From positions 1-64,000 of the forward strand of contig JANNYF010000152.1 in assembly GCA_031409955.1 (NCBI GenBank): a stretch of DNA of 64,000 nt. The letters run 5' to 3'. A program made the translations under genes and the position numbers. The stretch comes from JAFDVL01 sp031409955. Lineage in GTDB: Bacteria > Acidobacteriota > Blastocatellia > RBC074. This document shows, piece after piece, positions 52,312 to 59,742 of this stretch. The notes under the pieces were generated by a model that did no database searches, was not told where the DNA came from, and was given only the letters and a program-made list of their open reading frames with translations. Within the stretch, counting starts at the first letter, position 1. The number at the start of each line of letters is the position of its first letter.

Positions 52312-53376
52312 TCAATCATTGGCACTGCCCGCACGTTGCCGATACACATACGCCAACAACTCTGCCACCGCGCGAAACAGTTCGGCGGGAATCGCGCGAC
52401 CAATTTCGACGGTGCGATAAAGTGAGCGCGCCAGGGGCGGATTTTCAATCACAGGCACGTCATGCGCCCGCGCAATTTCACGGATGCGTTTGGCCATATC
52501 GTCCGCCCCTTTTGCCACCACCACAGGCGCGGCGTGGTTTTCGCGGTCATAGCGCAGCGCCACGGCAAAGTGGGTCGGGTTGGTGACGACAACATCGGCT
52601 TTGGGCACTTCCGTTGCGATGTGGCGTTGCAACATGGCCCGCGCCAGGCGGCGGCGCTGGCCTTTGACCATCGGGTCGCCTTCCTGTTGGCGGTACTCGT
52701 CTTTGATTTCCTGCTTGGTCATCTTCAAGGACTTCTCGTGCTTGAACCAACCGTAGCCATAATCCACGACGGCAAAAACCAAAACGACCATTCCCGCGCG
52801 CAATCCCAACCGATAGAGCAAATCGCCAACCGTCATCATAATGTGCGGGGCTGGTGCGCCGACCAGGGCCGGAGCTTCGCCCATCGCTTGCCTTACGGTT
52901 TCGTAACAAACCGCGACCATCACACCGATCACCAAAATGCCTTTGGCAAATTGCACCACACCTTCCATGCCCATTGAGCGTTTGAGATTGGCGAGCGGAT
53001 TGAAGCGTTCGGCTTTTGGCTTGAGCGCTTCCGGCGTGAACAGAAACCCGCCTTGGGCAACGTTGCTGGCAACACCGGCAATCAGGACGGCGGCAATAAT
53101 CGGCAACGACAGCACGGCCAGGCGTGACAACGCTTCCATCAGCAGTTGGGTGGCGACTAAGGGCGTGAGCGCGGCATCACTGCTGGCGTGCAACATCGTG
53201 CCGGTCATAAACACGGTAATGTGTTGGAGGATTTGTTCGCTCAGCATCCGCAGCATCAACAGCGCGGCGATGAACCCAACCGCCGCAGGCAACTCCGGGC
53301 GACGCGCGATCTGCCCTTTTTTCCGCGCATCTTCGCGGCGTTTTGGAGTCGGTTTTTCAGTGCGATTTGAGGCCAT
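52312..53376 (-). CDS. flhB: flagellar export switch protein FlhB
   Basis: Export-gate protein of the flagellar type III system that switches substrate class from rod/hook to filament after autocleavage. Of 354 residues, the N-terminus MASNRTEKPTPKRREDARKK is typical, four helices follow, and the cytoplasmic domain carries the self-cleaving NPTH site in VVTNPTHFAVALRYD. The C-terminus ELLAYVYRQRAG also fits. It is the last gene of the flagellar run; flhA, which usually follows, is not here, and a plus-strand crotonase gene occupies the next position. A period-9 repeat separates it from fliR. Confidence 0.96.
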   Translation of the reverse strand: MASNRTEKPTPKRREDARKKGQIARRPELPAAVGFIAALLMLRMLSEQILQHITVFMTGTMLHASSDAALTPLVATQLLMEALSRLAVLSLPIIAAVLIAGVASNVAQGGFLFTPEALKPKAERFNPLANLKRSMGMEGVVQFAKGILVIGVMVAVCYETVRQAMGEAPALVGAPAPHIMMTVGDLLYRLGLRAGMVVLVFAVVDYGYGWFKHEKSLKMTKQEIKDEYRQQEGDPMVKGQRRRLARAMLQRHIATEVPKADVVVTNPTHFAVALRYDRENHAAPVVVAKGADDMAKRIREIARAHDVPVIENPPLARSLYRTVEIGRAIPAELFRAVAELLAYVYRQRAGSAND

Positions 53377-53380
53377 GAAA

Positions 53381-53465
53381 AGTCTGGAGAGTCTGGGGAG
53401 TCTGGAGAGTCTGGAGAGTCTCGGACTTCAAAGACTCTATGGACTCTCCAGACTCTCCAGACTCA
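53381..53465. repeat. period-9 AGTCTGGAG repeat with inverted copy, fliR-flhB spacer
   Basis: Five near copies of AGTCTGGAG (53381-53421) face inverted copies built from GACTCTCCA (53433-53463). The right edge merges with the fliR stop codon. The unit is the same family as at 41073-41167 and 54626-54693. Confidence 0.85.
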
Positions 53466-54239
53466 CATTGTTCCCAACATTCGTTCGACCGTGTGGCGCA
53501 GCGTGGTGAAGGCAGTGCGGATGGCGCCGGGCAAAAAGAAAACGGAGGCACCAATCAACCACAAGCCGACGGCGATTTTGAGCGGAAAACCGAGAATCAG
53601 GATTTCTAATTTTGGCGCGACGCGTCCGGCCACCGCCAATAAACTTTCCACCGCCAACAACACGATGATGGCCGGAGCCGCCAGCGCGACACCAACTGCC
53701 AACGCATCGGCGGAAAGCCGCAACATGATTTCGGCCATTGAACCGTTCATCCCGAAGCCGCCCGGAGAAACAAATTGAAAACTGCGCACCGTGATTTCCA
53801 ACATCCAATGGTGTCCGTCCGCGCCCAGCATCACCATTAGCCCCAGCATCTGCGCCAAAATCCCCAGCGCGGCGGTTTGCGCCTGGGTCGCCGGATCAAT
53901 CGTACTCGCCAGGGATAAGCCCATTTGAAAGCCAACCAGGCTCGCCGCCACTTCCAACGCGCTGAACACCAAACGTCCGGCAAAGCCTAAAATAAAGCCG
54001 ATCATCAACTCTCCGCCGAGCAACAAGGTCAGGCTGACCACCTCCGTCGGCGGCGTTGGCACGTGCGGCAGCAGCACCGGCGTGACGATCAAGGCGATAC
54101 CCATAGCCAGCAGCGCGCGGACTTTGCTATTCACCGCTTGGTGATTCCAAAACGGCGCGAACGTGACGACGCCTCCCACGCGGGCCAGAACGACCACGAA
54201 GATCAAGACCGGGCGCAGTGGGATGATGATTGGTTCCAT
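53463..54239 (-). CDS. fliR: flagellar export apparatus protein FliR
   Basis: Core export-gate membrane protein of 258 residues that assembles with FliP and FliQ into the helical pore. About six helices are visible, including VLIFVVVLARVGGVVTFAPF, LLLGGELMIGFILGFAGRLV and a C-terminal LPGAIRTAFTTLRHTVERML. The motif ALEVAASLVGFQMGLSLAST is typical. The ATG at 54239 gives the standard N-terminus; the open frame upstream passes through non-coding spacer. A 105-base gap, longer than usual, separates it from fliQ. Confidence 0.94.
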   Translation of the reverse strand: MEPIIIPLRPVLIFVVVLARVGGVVTFAPFWNHQAVNSKVRALLAMGIALIVTPVLLPHVPTPPTEVVSLTLLLGGELMIGFILGFAGRLVFSALEVAASLVGFQMGLSLASTIDPATQAQTAALGILAQMLGLMVMLGADGHHWMLEITVRSFQFVSPGGFGMNGSMAEIMLRLSADALAVGVALAAPAIIVLLAVESLLAVAGRVAPKLEILILGFPLKIAVGLWLIGASVFFLPGAIRTAFTTLRHTVERMLGTM

Positions 54240-54344
54240 GGCGGGTGCGGCACGGGGGAATGTAAGCGACCTGAACTTCTCGGAAGGATGCTGACAGCAG
54301 CTCAGGTCGCTTACGTTTCCCGTACTGCATCGGTATCCCAACCC

Positions 54345-54614
54345 TCACTTGATATACAGCGTGAAATCGCCAAACAGTGAGTTCGTGAACGTTACCAACA
54401 CTTCTAAAATCCACGGAAACGTCAGCAAAAACACGCCAAAGATCGCAGCGACGCGCGGCGCAAACGAAAAGGTTTGATCCTGAATTGACGTCAGCGTTTG
54501 AATCAAACTCACGCCGACTCCCACGGTAACGGCAACGCCGAGCATCGGCCCAATGATCGCCAGTAAAGTTTCCAGCGCGCGCTGAATCAGTGTCATTACA
54601 AGTGCATCAGACAT
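54345..54614 (-). CDS. fliQ: flagellar export apparatus protein FliQ
   Basis: Small pore subunit of 89 residues with two long helices (LLAIIGPMLGVAVTVGVGVS and VAAIFGVFLLTFPWILEVLV) joined by the conserved loop SLIQTLTSIQDQTFSFAPR. It opens MSDALVMTLIQRALETLL, standard for the family. The order fliP-fliQ-fliR is kept. A period-9 repeat lies between it and fliP. Confidence 0.95.
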   Translation of the reverse strand: MSDALVMTLIQRALETLLAIIGPMLGVAVTVGVGVSLIQTLTSIQDQTFSFAPRVAAIFGVFLLTFPWILEVLVTFTNSLFGDFTLYIK

Positions 54615-54625
54615 AAGCAACCTCA

Positions 54626-54693
54626 TAGTCCAGGGAGTCTAGGGAGTCCGCGACTCTCTAGACTCCCTGGACTCTCTAGACTCTCCCAGACTT
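54626..54693. repeat. period-9 repeat with inverted copy, fliP-fliQ spacer
   Basis: AGTCCAGGGAGTCTAGGGAG (54627-54646) faces GACTCTCTAGACTCCCTGG and GACTCTCTAGACTC (54652-54684), so the spacer can form a long hairpin. The sequence is related to the fliR-flhB and PrsW-upstream elements, with CTAGA in place of CCAGA. Confidence 0.85.
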
Positions 54694-54695
54694 TC

Positions 54696-55454
54696 TTAAT
54701 AAAGGCTTTTCACCAACGAACCAACGATCAAGTACCAACCGTCCACCATCACAAACAACAAAATCTTGAATGGCATCGAAACGACGACGGGCGGCAGTTG
54801 CATCATACCCATTGAAAGCAGGACGGATGACACCGCCAGATCAATCACTAAAAACGGAATGAACAGCACGAAGCCGATTTGAAATGCGGTCTTCAGCTCG
54901 GAAATCATATAGGCCGGAACCAGCGTCGTCGTTGCCACATCGTCTGGCGAGTTCGGCATTGCGCTGTTGGAAATTTTGATGAACAGCGCCAGATCGCGTT
55001 CGCGTGTGTGTTTGAGCATGTACGCGCGCATTGGCACTAAGGCACGTTCTATCGCCTGCGTTTGCGTGACTTGTCCGGCCAGCATCGGTTGCAAGGCTTC
55101 CTGATTGATACGCGTCATCACGGGGGCCATCACGAACATTGTCAGAAACAACGACAGCCCGATGATGACCTGATTATTCGGTGCTTCCTGGGTGCCGAGC
55201 GCTTGTCGCAAAAAGTGAAAGACAACGATCAGCCGCGTGAAGCAGGTCATCGAAATCAGGATCGCCGGAATGAAGCTCAGCAAGGTGAGCAACACCATGA
55301 TCTGCACCGGCAAGGATCCGCTCGTTTTGCTCAGATCAAAGCTGGATGCCGGAGCGTCCTGCGCGATGGCGGTTGGCACTGCTGCCAACAGCAACAAGGC
55401 TGGCAGTAGTACCAATTTCAGTTTTCGACGAAGAGCTGTAGCGTTCATCGTCAT
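54696..55454 (-). CDS. fliP: flagellar export apparatus protein FliP
   Basis: Pore protein of 252 residues with a cleavable signal peptide (LKLVLLPALLLLAAVPTAIA) as in other FliP proteins, then four helices. The conserved text TCFTRLIVVFHFLRQALGTQ and PNNQVIIGLSLFLTMFVMAP lies in the first half, and SELKTAFQIGFVLFIPFLVI and PFKILLFVMVDGWYLIVGSL in the second. The ATG at 55454 overlaps the fliO stop as ATGA and has AGGAGAG upstream. Confidence 0.96.
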   Translation of the reverse strand: MTMNATALRRKLKLVLLPALLLLAAVPTAIAQDAPASSFDLSKTSGSLPVQIMVLLTLLSFIPAILISMTCFTRLIVVFHFLRQALGTQEAPNNQVIIGLSLFLTMFVMAPVMTRINQEALQPMLAGQVTQTQAIERALVPMRAYMLKHTRERDLALFIKISNSAMPNSPDDVATTTLVPAYMISELKTAFQIGFVLFIPFLVIDLAVSSVLLSMGMMQLPPVVVSMPFKILLFVMVDGWYLIVGSLVKSLY

Positions 55455-56077
55455 GACTCTCTCCTGTCGCTCCACGTCGTGTTGATAAGCGAAGCGCGTG
55501 CCATCTCATGCTCGAATTGCGGCGGCGCATTCACCTCCAACAAATCCGTCACGGTGCGAACCGTTGGCATATAACCGTTCTCCGGTTCTGCTTCGTCGGC
55601 CTGCTCGGCTAACAGTGTCAAGCCCTGCGGCGTGGAGCCGATGAGCAAGGTGCGCTCGCCAAACTTGACGAGGGTTAACGTGCGGCGTTCGCCAAGCGGC
55701 ACAGTGTCCAGTACTTTCAGCCCGGCAGTTTCGCCTTGCTGTTTGCCAAAATTGATAAGCCCGAAATAGCGCAAGCCCCAGCCGGCGGCGGCGATGACGC
55801 CGACAATCAACAGCAATGCGCCAAACGTGCGCAGCAACATTCCGCTCGCGCTGGGCGCTTCGGTGGCCAGTTCATTTCGGTCGTTCAATTTGAAAGGCAG
55901 CCGCTCCTCTTTGGGCTGCGATTCCGGCACGGAAGCTAGTGGCGGTGCGGGCGACGCCTTCGGCAACACACGTGCAGCGGAAGCGTCCTCTTTCGATTGC
56001 GCTAGAACGCAGAGGCCGACGAGTACGGTCATTGACGCAATCCTCAAAATACTCGTAATAGGGTTTGGTAATTTCAT
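55451..56077 (-). CDS. fliO: flagellar biosynthesis protein FliO
   Basis: FliO-type accessory for assembly of the FliP ring, 208 residues. A leader-like N-terminal hydrophobic stretch (ILRIASMTVLVGLCVLAQ), a Pro/Ser-rich periplasmic linker and one transmembrane helix (LLRTFGALLLIVGVIAAAGW, about 82-101) are followed by the FliO cytoplasmic core LKVLDTVPLGERRTLTLVKF with ERTLLIGSTPQGLTLLAE. Sequence conservation in FliO is weak in general; position before fliP strongly supports the call. It overlaps fliP by four bases. Confidence 0.88.
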   Translation of the reverse strand: MKLPNPITSILRIASMTVLVGLCVLAQSKEDASAARVLPKASPAPPLASVPESQPKEERLPFKLNDRNELATEAPSASGMLLRTFGALLLIVGVIAAAGWGLRYFGLINFGKQQGETAGLKVLDTVPLGERRTLTLVKFGERTLLIGSTPQGLTLLAEQADEAEPENGYMPTVRTVTDLLEVNAPPQFEHEMARASLINTTWSDRRES

Positions 56078-56096
56078 TTTGGCTTGTGGTGGGTGA

Positions 56097-56387
56097 TTAG
56101 TTTGTGGGGCGTTCCTCTGCGATCACCTCGTTGATGCGAACGCCCGTATGATCTTCGATCATGACTATTTCGCCGCGCGCCACGCGACGATCACCAGCCA
56201 GCACATCCACTCCATCACCTGTCGAACGAGTGAGTTGAATGACGCTGGACGGCTCGAGTTCCAGAATGGCCCGCGCCGTCAACGTGGCGCGTCCAATTTC
56301 AATCGAAAGCGGTACGGGCAGGTCGCTGAAATAGCGCCACGATTCAATCTCGCTTTCATTCGCCGCTCGTAATAAATCTTCGGTCAT
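56097..56387 (-). CDS. fliN: flagellar motor switch protein FliN
   Basis: C-ring protein of 96 residues made almost entirely of the SpoA domain: LPVPLSIEIGRATLTARAIL, LEPSSVIQLTRSTGDGVDVL and ARGEIVMIEDHTGVRINEVI are the family's core strands. FliN binds FliM and the export ATPase regulator FliH. FliM is normally encoded just upstream of fliN but is not present between fliL and this gene, where only 22 bases lie. The ATG at 56387 is preferred to an upstream start that would overlap fliL. Confidence 0.93.
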   Translation of the reverse strand: MTEDLLRAANESEIESWRYFSDLPVPLSIEIGRATLTARAILELEPSSVIQLTRSTGDGVDVLAGDRRVARGEIVMIEDHTGVRINEVIAEERPTN

Positions 56388-56409
56388 AGAGGGTTTCAAT
56401 TTCTGCCAA

Positions 56410-57066
56410 TTACATCTGTACAATGAAATCGGTGATGTAAATCGCTTCGATGTGAGGTTCTTCAATCGCCGCGCGTGCTGCTTTCAGCAGTTCTTTGCGC
56501 AAGATGGATTTGCCTTGTTGGGTCAAGATTTCATCGGAGGTTTTGGTGGTCAGCACAGCCAGCATAGCGTTGCGTACTCTGGTCACCAAGATCGGGTCCG
56601 CCTTCTCCTCTTTGGTTTCGCCCACGCCGATGCTGACTGACATTCGCAAATACCGCGAATCTTCGCTGTCCGCCAGGTTCACCACGAAGGGCGGCAATTC
56701 GATAATCTTTTTGACTTCTTTGTCTTCCGGCAAATCCAGCTTCTTGATGCTGAATTTTGGTTTGGCCGATTTCCCCTCTTTGCCTGCTTCTGCGGCGGCG
56801 TGTTCATCGGCAGCCGGTTCCTCTTCTTCCTCTTCTTCCTCTTCTTCCTTTACGTCTTTTACTTTTTTACTTTTCTTATCTTTCTCGGCTTTCTTGTCCT
56901 TTTCGGCGGTTTCCGCCTCAGCCGCATTGCCGCGTTTCAGAAAGAAGAACGCGCCCCCGCCACCCACTGCCAACACGACCACCGCGATGATGATGAGGAG
57001 CAATGGCTTTTTCTTTTTTGCGCTACCTTCTTCAGTTGCTGCAGCGGGTGCTGGTGTATCAGACAT
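56410..57066 (-). CDS. fliL: flagellar basal body protein FliL with long acidic linker
   Basis: Stator-associated membrane protein, 218 residues. A short Lys-rich cytoplasmic start and one transmembrane helix (LLLIIIAVVVLAVGGGGAFF, about 21-40) are followed by a Lys/Glu-rich linker (about 45-95) including a run of ten Glu, then the FliL domain (IIELPPFVVNLADSEDSRYL, MSVSIGVGETKEE and LLKAARAAIEEPHIEAIYIT). The highly charged linker between helix and domain is longer than in well-known FliL proteins. GGAGG stands upstream of the ATG. The 275 bases between this gene and motB are non-coding. Confidence 0.93.
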   Translation of the reverse strand: MSDTPAPAAATEEGSAKKKKPLLLIIIAVVVLAVGGGGAFFFLKRGNAAEAETAEKDKKAEKDKKSKKVKDVKEEEEEEEEEEPAADEHAAAEAGKEGKSAKPKFSIKKLDLPEDKEVKKIIELPPFVVNLADSEDSRYLRMSVSIGVGETKEEKADPILVTRVRNAMLAVLTTKTSDEILTQQGKSILRKELLKAARAAIEEPHIEAIYITDFIVQM

Positions 57067-57341
57067 AAGACCTCCAAATAAATGACCTCCGTCGAAGTCA
57101 TAAGCGATTTGCGTGCCGCTCTTGGTCATTACATAGTTGGGCGCGAATCTCACGGGTTTCTAAGGATTTATTCGAGAGCGGCTGAAACCCGGATGTTTGC
57201 AGAGAGCAGAAACTGACGGGAGTCCGGTAGTCAGGCACGGGATTTCGTCACTCGGAAAACCCACCCATGTCCTTGCCATTCGCTTTGCCAACATTCTAGG
57301 CAAGAGCGCCGATCACGCCCCGTGCAGAAAGCGCAGGCAGC
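57067..57341 (-). promoter_or_regulatory. non-coding leader between motB and fliL
   Basis: This 275-base stretch contains no supported open frame. The position suggests a promoter for the fliL-flhB transcript. I looked for sigma-54 (GG-N10-GC) and sigma-28 boxes and found none close enough to consensus to assign. Confidence 0.3.
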
Positions 57342-58394
57342 TTATTTGTGAGCGTGTTTGGCGGGGGCGGGCGGCGCTTCAGTTGCCTCCGTACGGCTCT
57401 TTTTAGGGGCGGCAGCTTTGGCCTTGCCGCGTTCTGTGCCTTTGGTCTCTTCAGCGGTCTCTTCAGCCGATTCTTCCGTCGAGACGTCAGGTGCCTTAGC
57501 GGCCTCTTTTCCTCCTGGTTCCTTGCCAGCGGATTTCTTCTGCGACGACTCTTCTTCTGTGGCTTCGTGATCCTTGGACGAAGCCTTTTCTTCTACGACT
57601 ATGGGCGTCGTTGGTACCGACTTGTTCAGGCGTAAGACGGTGATATTGATGCGCCGATTGGCGGCGGCAAATGGTTGATTGGGATAGAGCAATTCGGTGT
57701 CCGCATGCCCAATCACGCGACGCACCTGCTCGGCCTTGACACAATTGGCTTCCAGCCCGCGACGGGCGGCATTGGCGCGGTCAGCCGAAAGCTCCCAATT
57801 GGTGTAGGAGGAGCCGGACGGAAACAAATGCCGGTCGGTGTGACCGCCAATAGAAATTAAGTTCGGCAAGGGACAGATGGCCTTGGCAATTTCGGCCAGC
57901 AGGATTTTGGCCCCCGCACTCAACTCTGCGCTGCCAGACGCAAAGGTCACCCGATCTGCCTTGTCTATGATTTGGATGCTGAGACCTTCTTCTGTCACTT
58001 TAACCTTGACGCGATCCTTGAAGGCCGCTAATTCAGGACTGGTCGTAATACGTTTTCTCAACTCTTCCGCAATTGAATTGAGCATGGCTTGCTCGACGGT
58101 GGCATCGGGTGCAGGGTCCTGGCTCACTTTATTGGGGCCGCCCAAAATGCCGCCGGCTTGTGTTTCAAACACCCCTGCCGAACGGAAGTAGCTGGCGACC
58201 GACACTTTCAGTTTTTGATCTGCCTGGGACAACAACCACAGCACCAAAAACAGCGCCATCATCGCGGTTACGAAATCGGCATAAGCCACTTTCCACGAAC
58301 CGCCGTGATGTCCACCGTGTCCCGCCACTTTCTTAATGCGGCGGCGGGGTTTCTTTTCTGGTTCCTCTTTTTTCCCTTTGGCAGCAATACTCAT
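57342..58394 (-). CDS. motB: flagellar motor stator protein MotB
   Basis: Peptidoglycan-anchoring stator subunit, 350 residues. A basic N-terminus is followed by one helix in which SWKVAYADFVTAMMALFLVL contains the proton-binding Asp. The plug and OmpA-like domain (about 120-250) follow, with GGHTDRHLFPSGSSYTNWEL, ADRANAARRGLE and VIGHADTELLYP. The last ~90 residues form an unusual low-complexity Lys/Glu/Ala/Thr tail (for example EETAEETKGTERGKAKAAAP) not found in standard MotB. The start overlaps the motA stop as ATGA. Confidence 0.95.
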   Translation of the reverse strand: MSIAAKGKKEEPEKKPRRRIKKVAGHGGHHGGSWKVAYADFVTAMMALFLVLWLLSQADQKLKVSVASYFRSAGVFETQAGGILGGPNKVSQDPAPDATVEQAMLNSIAEELRKRITTSPELAAFKDRVKVKVTEEGLSIQIIDKADRVTFASGSAELSAGAKILLAEIAKAICPLPNLISIGGHTDRHLFPSGSSYTNWELSADRANAARRGLEANCVKAEQVRRVIGHADTELLYPNQPFAAANRRINITVLRLNKSVPTTPIVVEEKASSKDHEATEEESSQKKSAGKEPGGKEAAKAPDVSTEESAEETAEETKGTERGKAKAAAPKKSRTEATEAPPAPAKHAHK

Positions 58395-59251
58395 CGCGGT
58401 TTGATCTCTTTCAGTTTCGGTTCGATTTCTGATGTTGAGGGACGGTCAAAGCTATAGATTGCTTTGCGCGCGAATTCAATCGCAGTCATGGGCGCAGCCC
58501 CATTGGCAAAGGCGATCAGCCCCGTTTTGATACAGGCGTAATACTTCGCTTCGTCTTGCGCCAGGTTTTCCAAATTGGTCGCAATCGGCCCCAGAAACCC
58601 GTATGAAAATAACAAGCCCAGAAACGTTCCGACGAGCGCCGCGCCGATGTGATGACCTAACTCTTCCGGCGGGCCATCCAGGTGTTGCATCGTGACGACA
58701 ATGCCCAGCACGGCAGCAACAATGCCCAGGGCCGGAAACGCATCGGACACGCGCGTCAGCATCGCAGGAACTATGGCCCCTTCGGCGTGATGCGTTTCCA
58801 ACTCAGTCTCCATAGACATTTCGATTTCTTCGGTTTGCGCCGCGCCGTTGACCATCAGCTTGAGCGCATCGGTCATGAAATCCATGGCGTGATGATTGGC
58901 CAGAAAGCTCGGATATTTCGAGAAGATTGAGGAAGTCACCGGATTGTTGACGTCTTCTTCAATCGAGAGCAAGCCGCCCTTTTTAGCGTTGATGTAAATT
59001 TCGTATTGCAGCTTCAGTAATTCGGTGTAGGTGGCCTTGTTGTAAGGCGACCCTTTCAAGGCCAGCGGCAACGCTTTCGTGATTTGCATGAGCATTTTGA
59101 GCGGGTTGGCCGCAATCAGCGTCCCAATGGCCGCACCGCCAATGACCACAAATTCGGCGGGCTGGAGTAGCACGCCCAGGGGCCCGTTAATCATAAGGAA
59201 GCCCCCCATAACGCAGCCCATAACAACGACAATTCCAATGATGAGAAACAT
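58391..59251 (-). CDS. motA: flagellar motor stator protein MotA
   Basis: Stator channel protein of 286 residues with four helices. The opening MFLIIGIVVVMGCVMGGFLM and the later region VSDAFPALGIVAAVLGIVVT with LGHHIGAALVGTFLGLLFSY are typical of proton-type MotA. The cytoplasmic loop between helices 2 and 3 carries charged residues expected to meet FliG (YTELLKLQYEIYINAKKGGL). No clear Shine-Dalgarno precedes the ATG. The 491 bases upstream, to flgE, contain repeats and hairpins but no flbD-like gene. Confidence 0.96.
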   Translation of the reverse strand: MFLIIGIVVVMGCVMGGFLMINGPLGVLLQPAEFVVIGGAAIGTLIAANPLKMLMQITKALPLALKGSPYNKATYTELLKLQYEIYINAKKGGLLSIEEDVNNPVTSSIFSKYPSFLANHHAMDFMTDALKLMVNGAAQTEEIEMSMETELETHHAEGAIVPAMLTRVSDAFPALGIVAAVLGIVVTMQHLDGPPEELGHHIGAALVGTFLGLLFSYGFLGPIATNLENLAQDEAKYYACIKTGLIAFANGAAPMTAIEFARKAIYSFDRPSTSEIEPKLKEIKPR

Positions 59252-59457
59252 GTAGTTCGATTGGTTGAGCCATCAGCCTTCCGCTGATGGTAAGTCATAG
59301 AGATTATCCGAGGCCATTGCTGAGGCACGAAGAAGCAGTGCCGGGCAAAATATCACCCGACGACGCACCTCACGCCTGACTTCAATATCGGCAGGTTTGT
59401 CGGAGAACTTGAGGCGACTGACAAGAAAGAGTCATAAAACCACCAGCAGAATGTAAC

Positions 59458-59498
59458 GCCGTCATCGCTTCCCGGCAGACAGGAAAAGCGATGACGGC
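59458..59498. terminator. 13-bp hairpin downstream of flgE
   Basis: GCCGTCATCGCTT (59458-59470) and AAGCGATGACGGC (59486-59498) pair perfectly over a 15-base loop. It lies about 245 bases after the flgE stop in minus-strand direction. No T-run follows on either strand, so it may be a factor-dependent end or a processing signal. Confidence 0.45.
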
Positions 59499-59566
59499 GA
59501 GGGGGAGAAGTGAGGCTTAGGGGTTAGGTGTACTGGCAAATGACATTGGATACGGGCCATTGCACC

Positions 59567-59618
59567 TAGTAGCAAATTTATTTGCTCTGCTGCAAACCAG
59601 CGAATGAATTCGCTACTA
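59567..59618. repeat. TAGTAGC...GCTACTA inverted repeat
   Basis: The 19-base arms 59567-59585 and 59600-59618 (TAGTAGC-AATT-ATT-GC pattern) are reverse complements with three mismatches. The right arm contains the internal palindrome CGAATGAATTCG. The form matches dispersed repeats I have seen in Acidobacteriota and Planctomycetes spacers. Confidence 0.6.
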
Positions 59619-59647
59619 CGTGCGTGCTAACCTGATTTGTCAATACA

Positions 59648-59734
59648 GTTAGGAATTAGGAATTAGGAGTTAGGATATGTGGCCACGAGCGTGAAAACAA
59701 AACCTAAATCCCAGCTCCTAATTCCTAACTCCTG
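59648..59734. repeat. tandem AGGAATT repeat with inverted copy, downstream of flgE
   Basis: The period-7 array AGGAATT/AGGAATT/AGGAGTT (59650-59673) faces CTCCTAATTCCTAACTCCT (59715-59733). The element ends 9 bases from the flgE stop codon. Confidence 0.8.
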
Positions 59735-59742
59735 TTCGGTCT

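Noticed and set aside
56495..57085. Plus-strand frame with a long Ser run opposite fliL
   Set aside because: The Ser/Phe-rich text is simply the complement of the Glu-rich linker of FliL.
59252..59742. flbD gene in the flgE-motA spacer
   Set aside because: The position is where flbD would lie in spirochaete-like loci, but no frame with FlbD-like text was found; the space holds hairpins and repeats.
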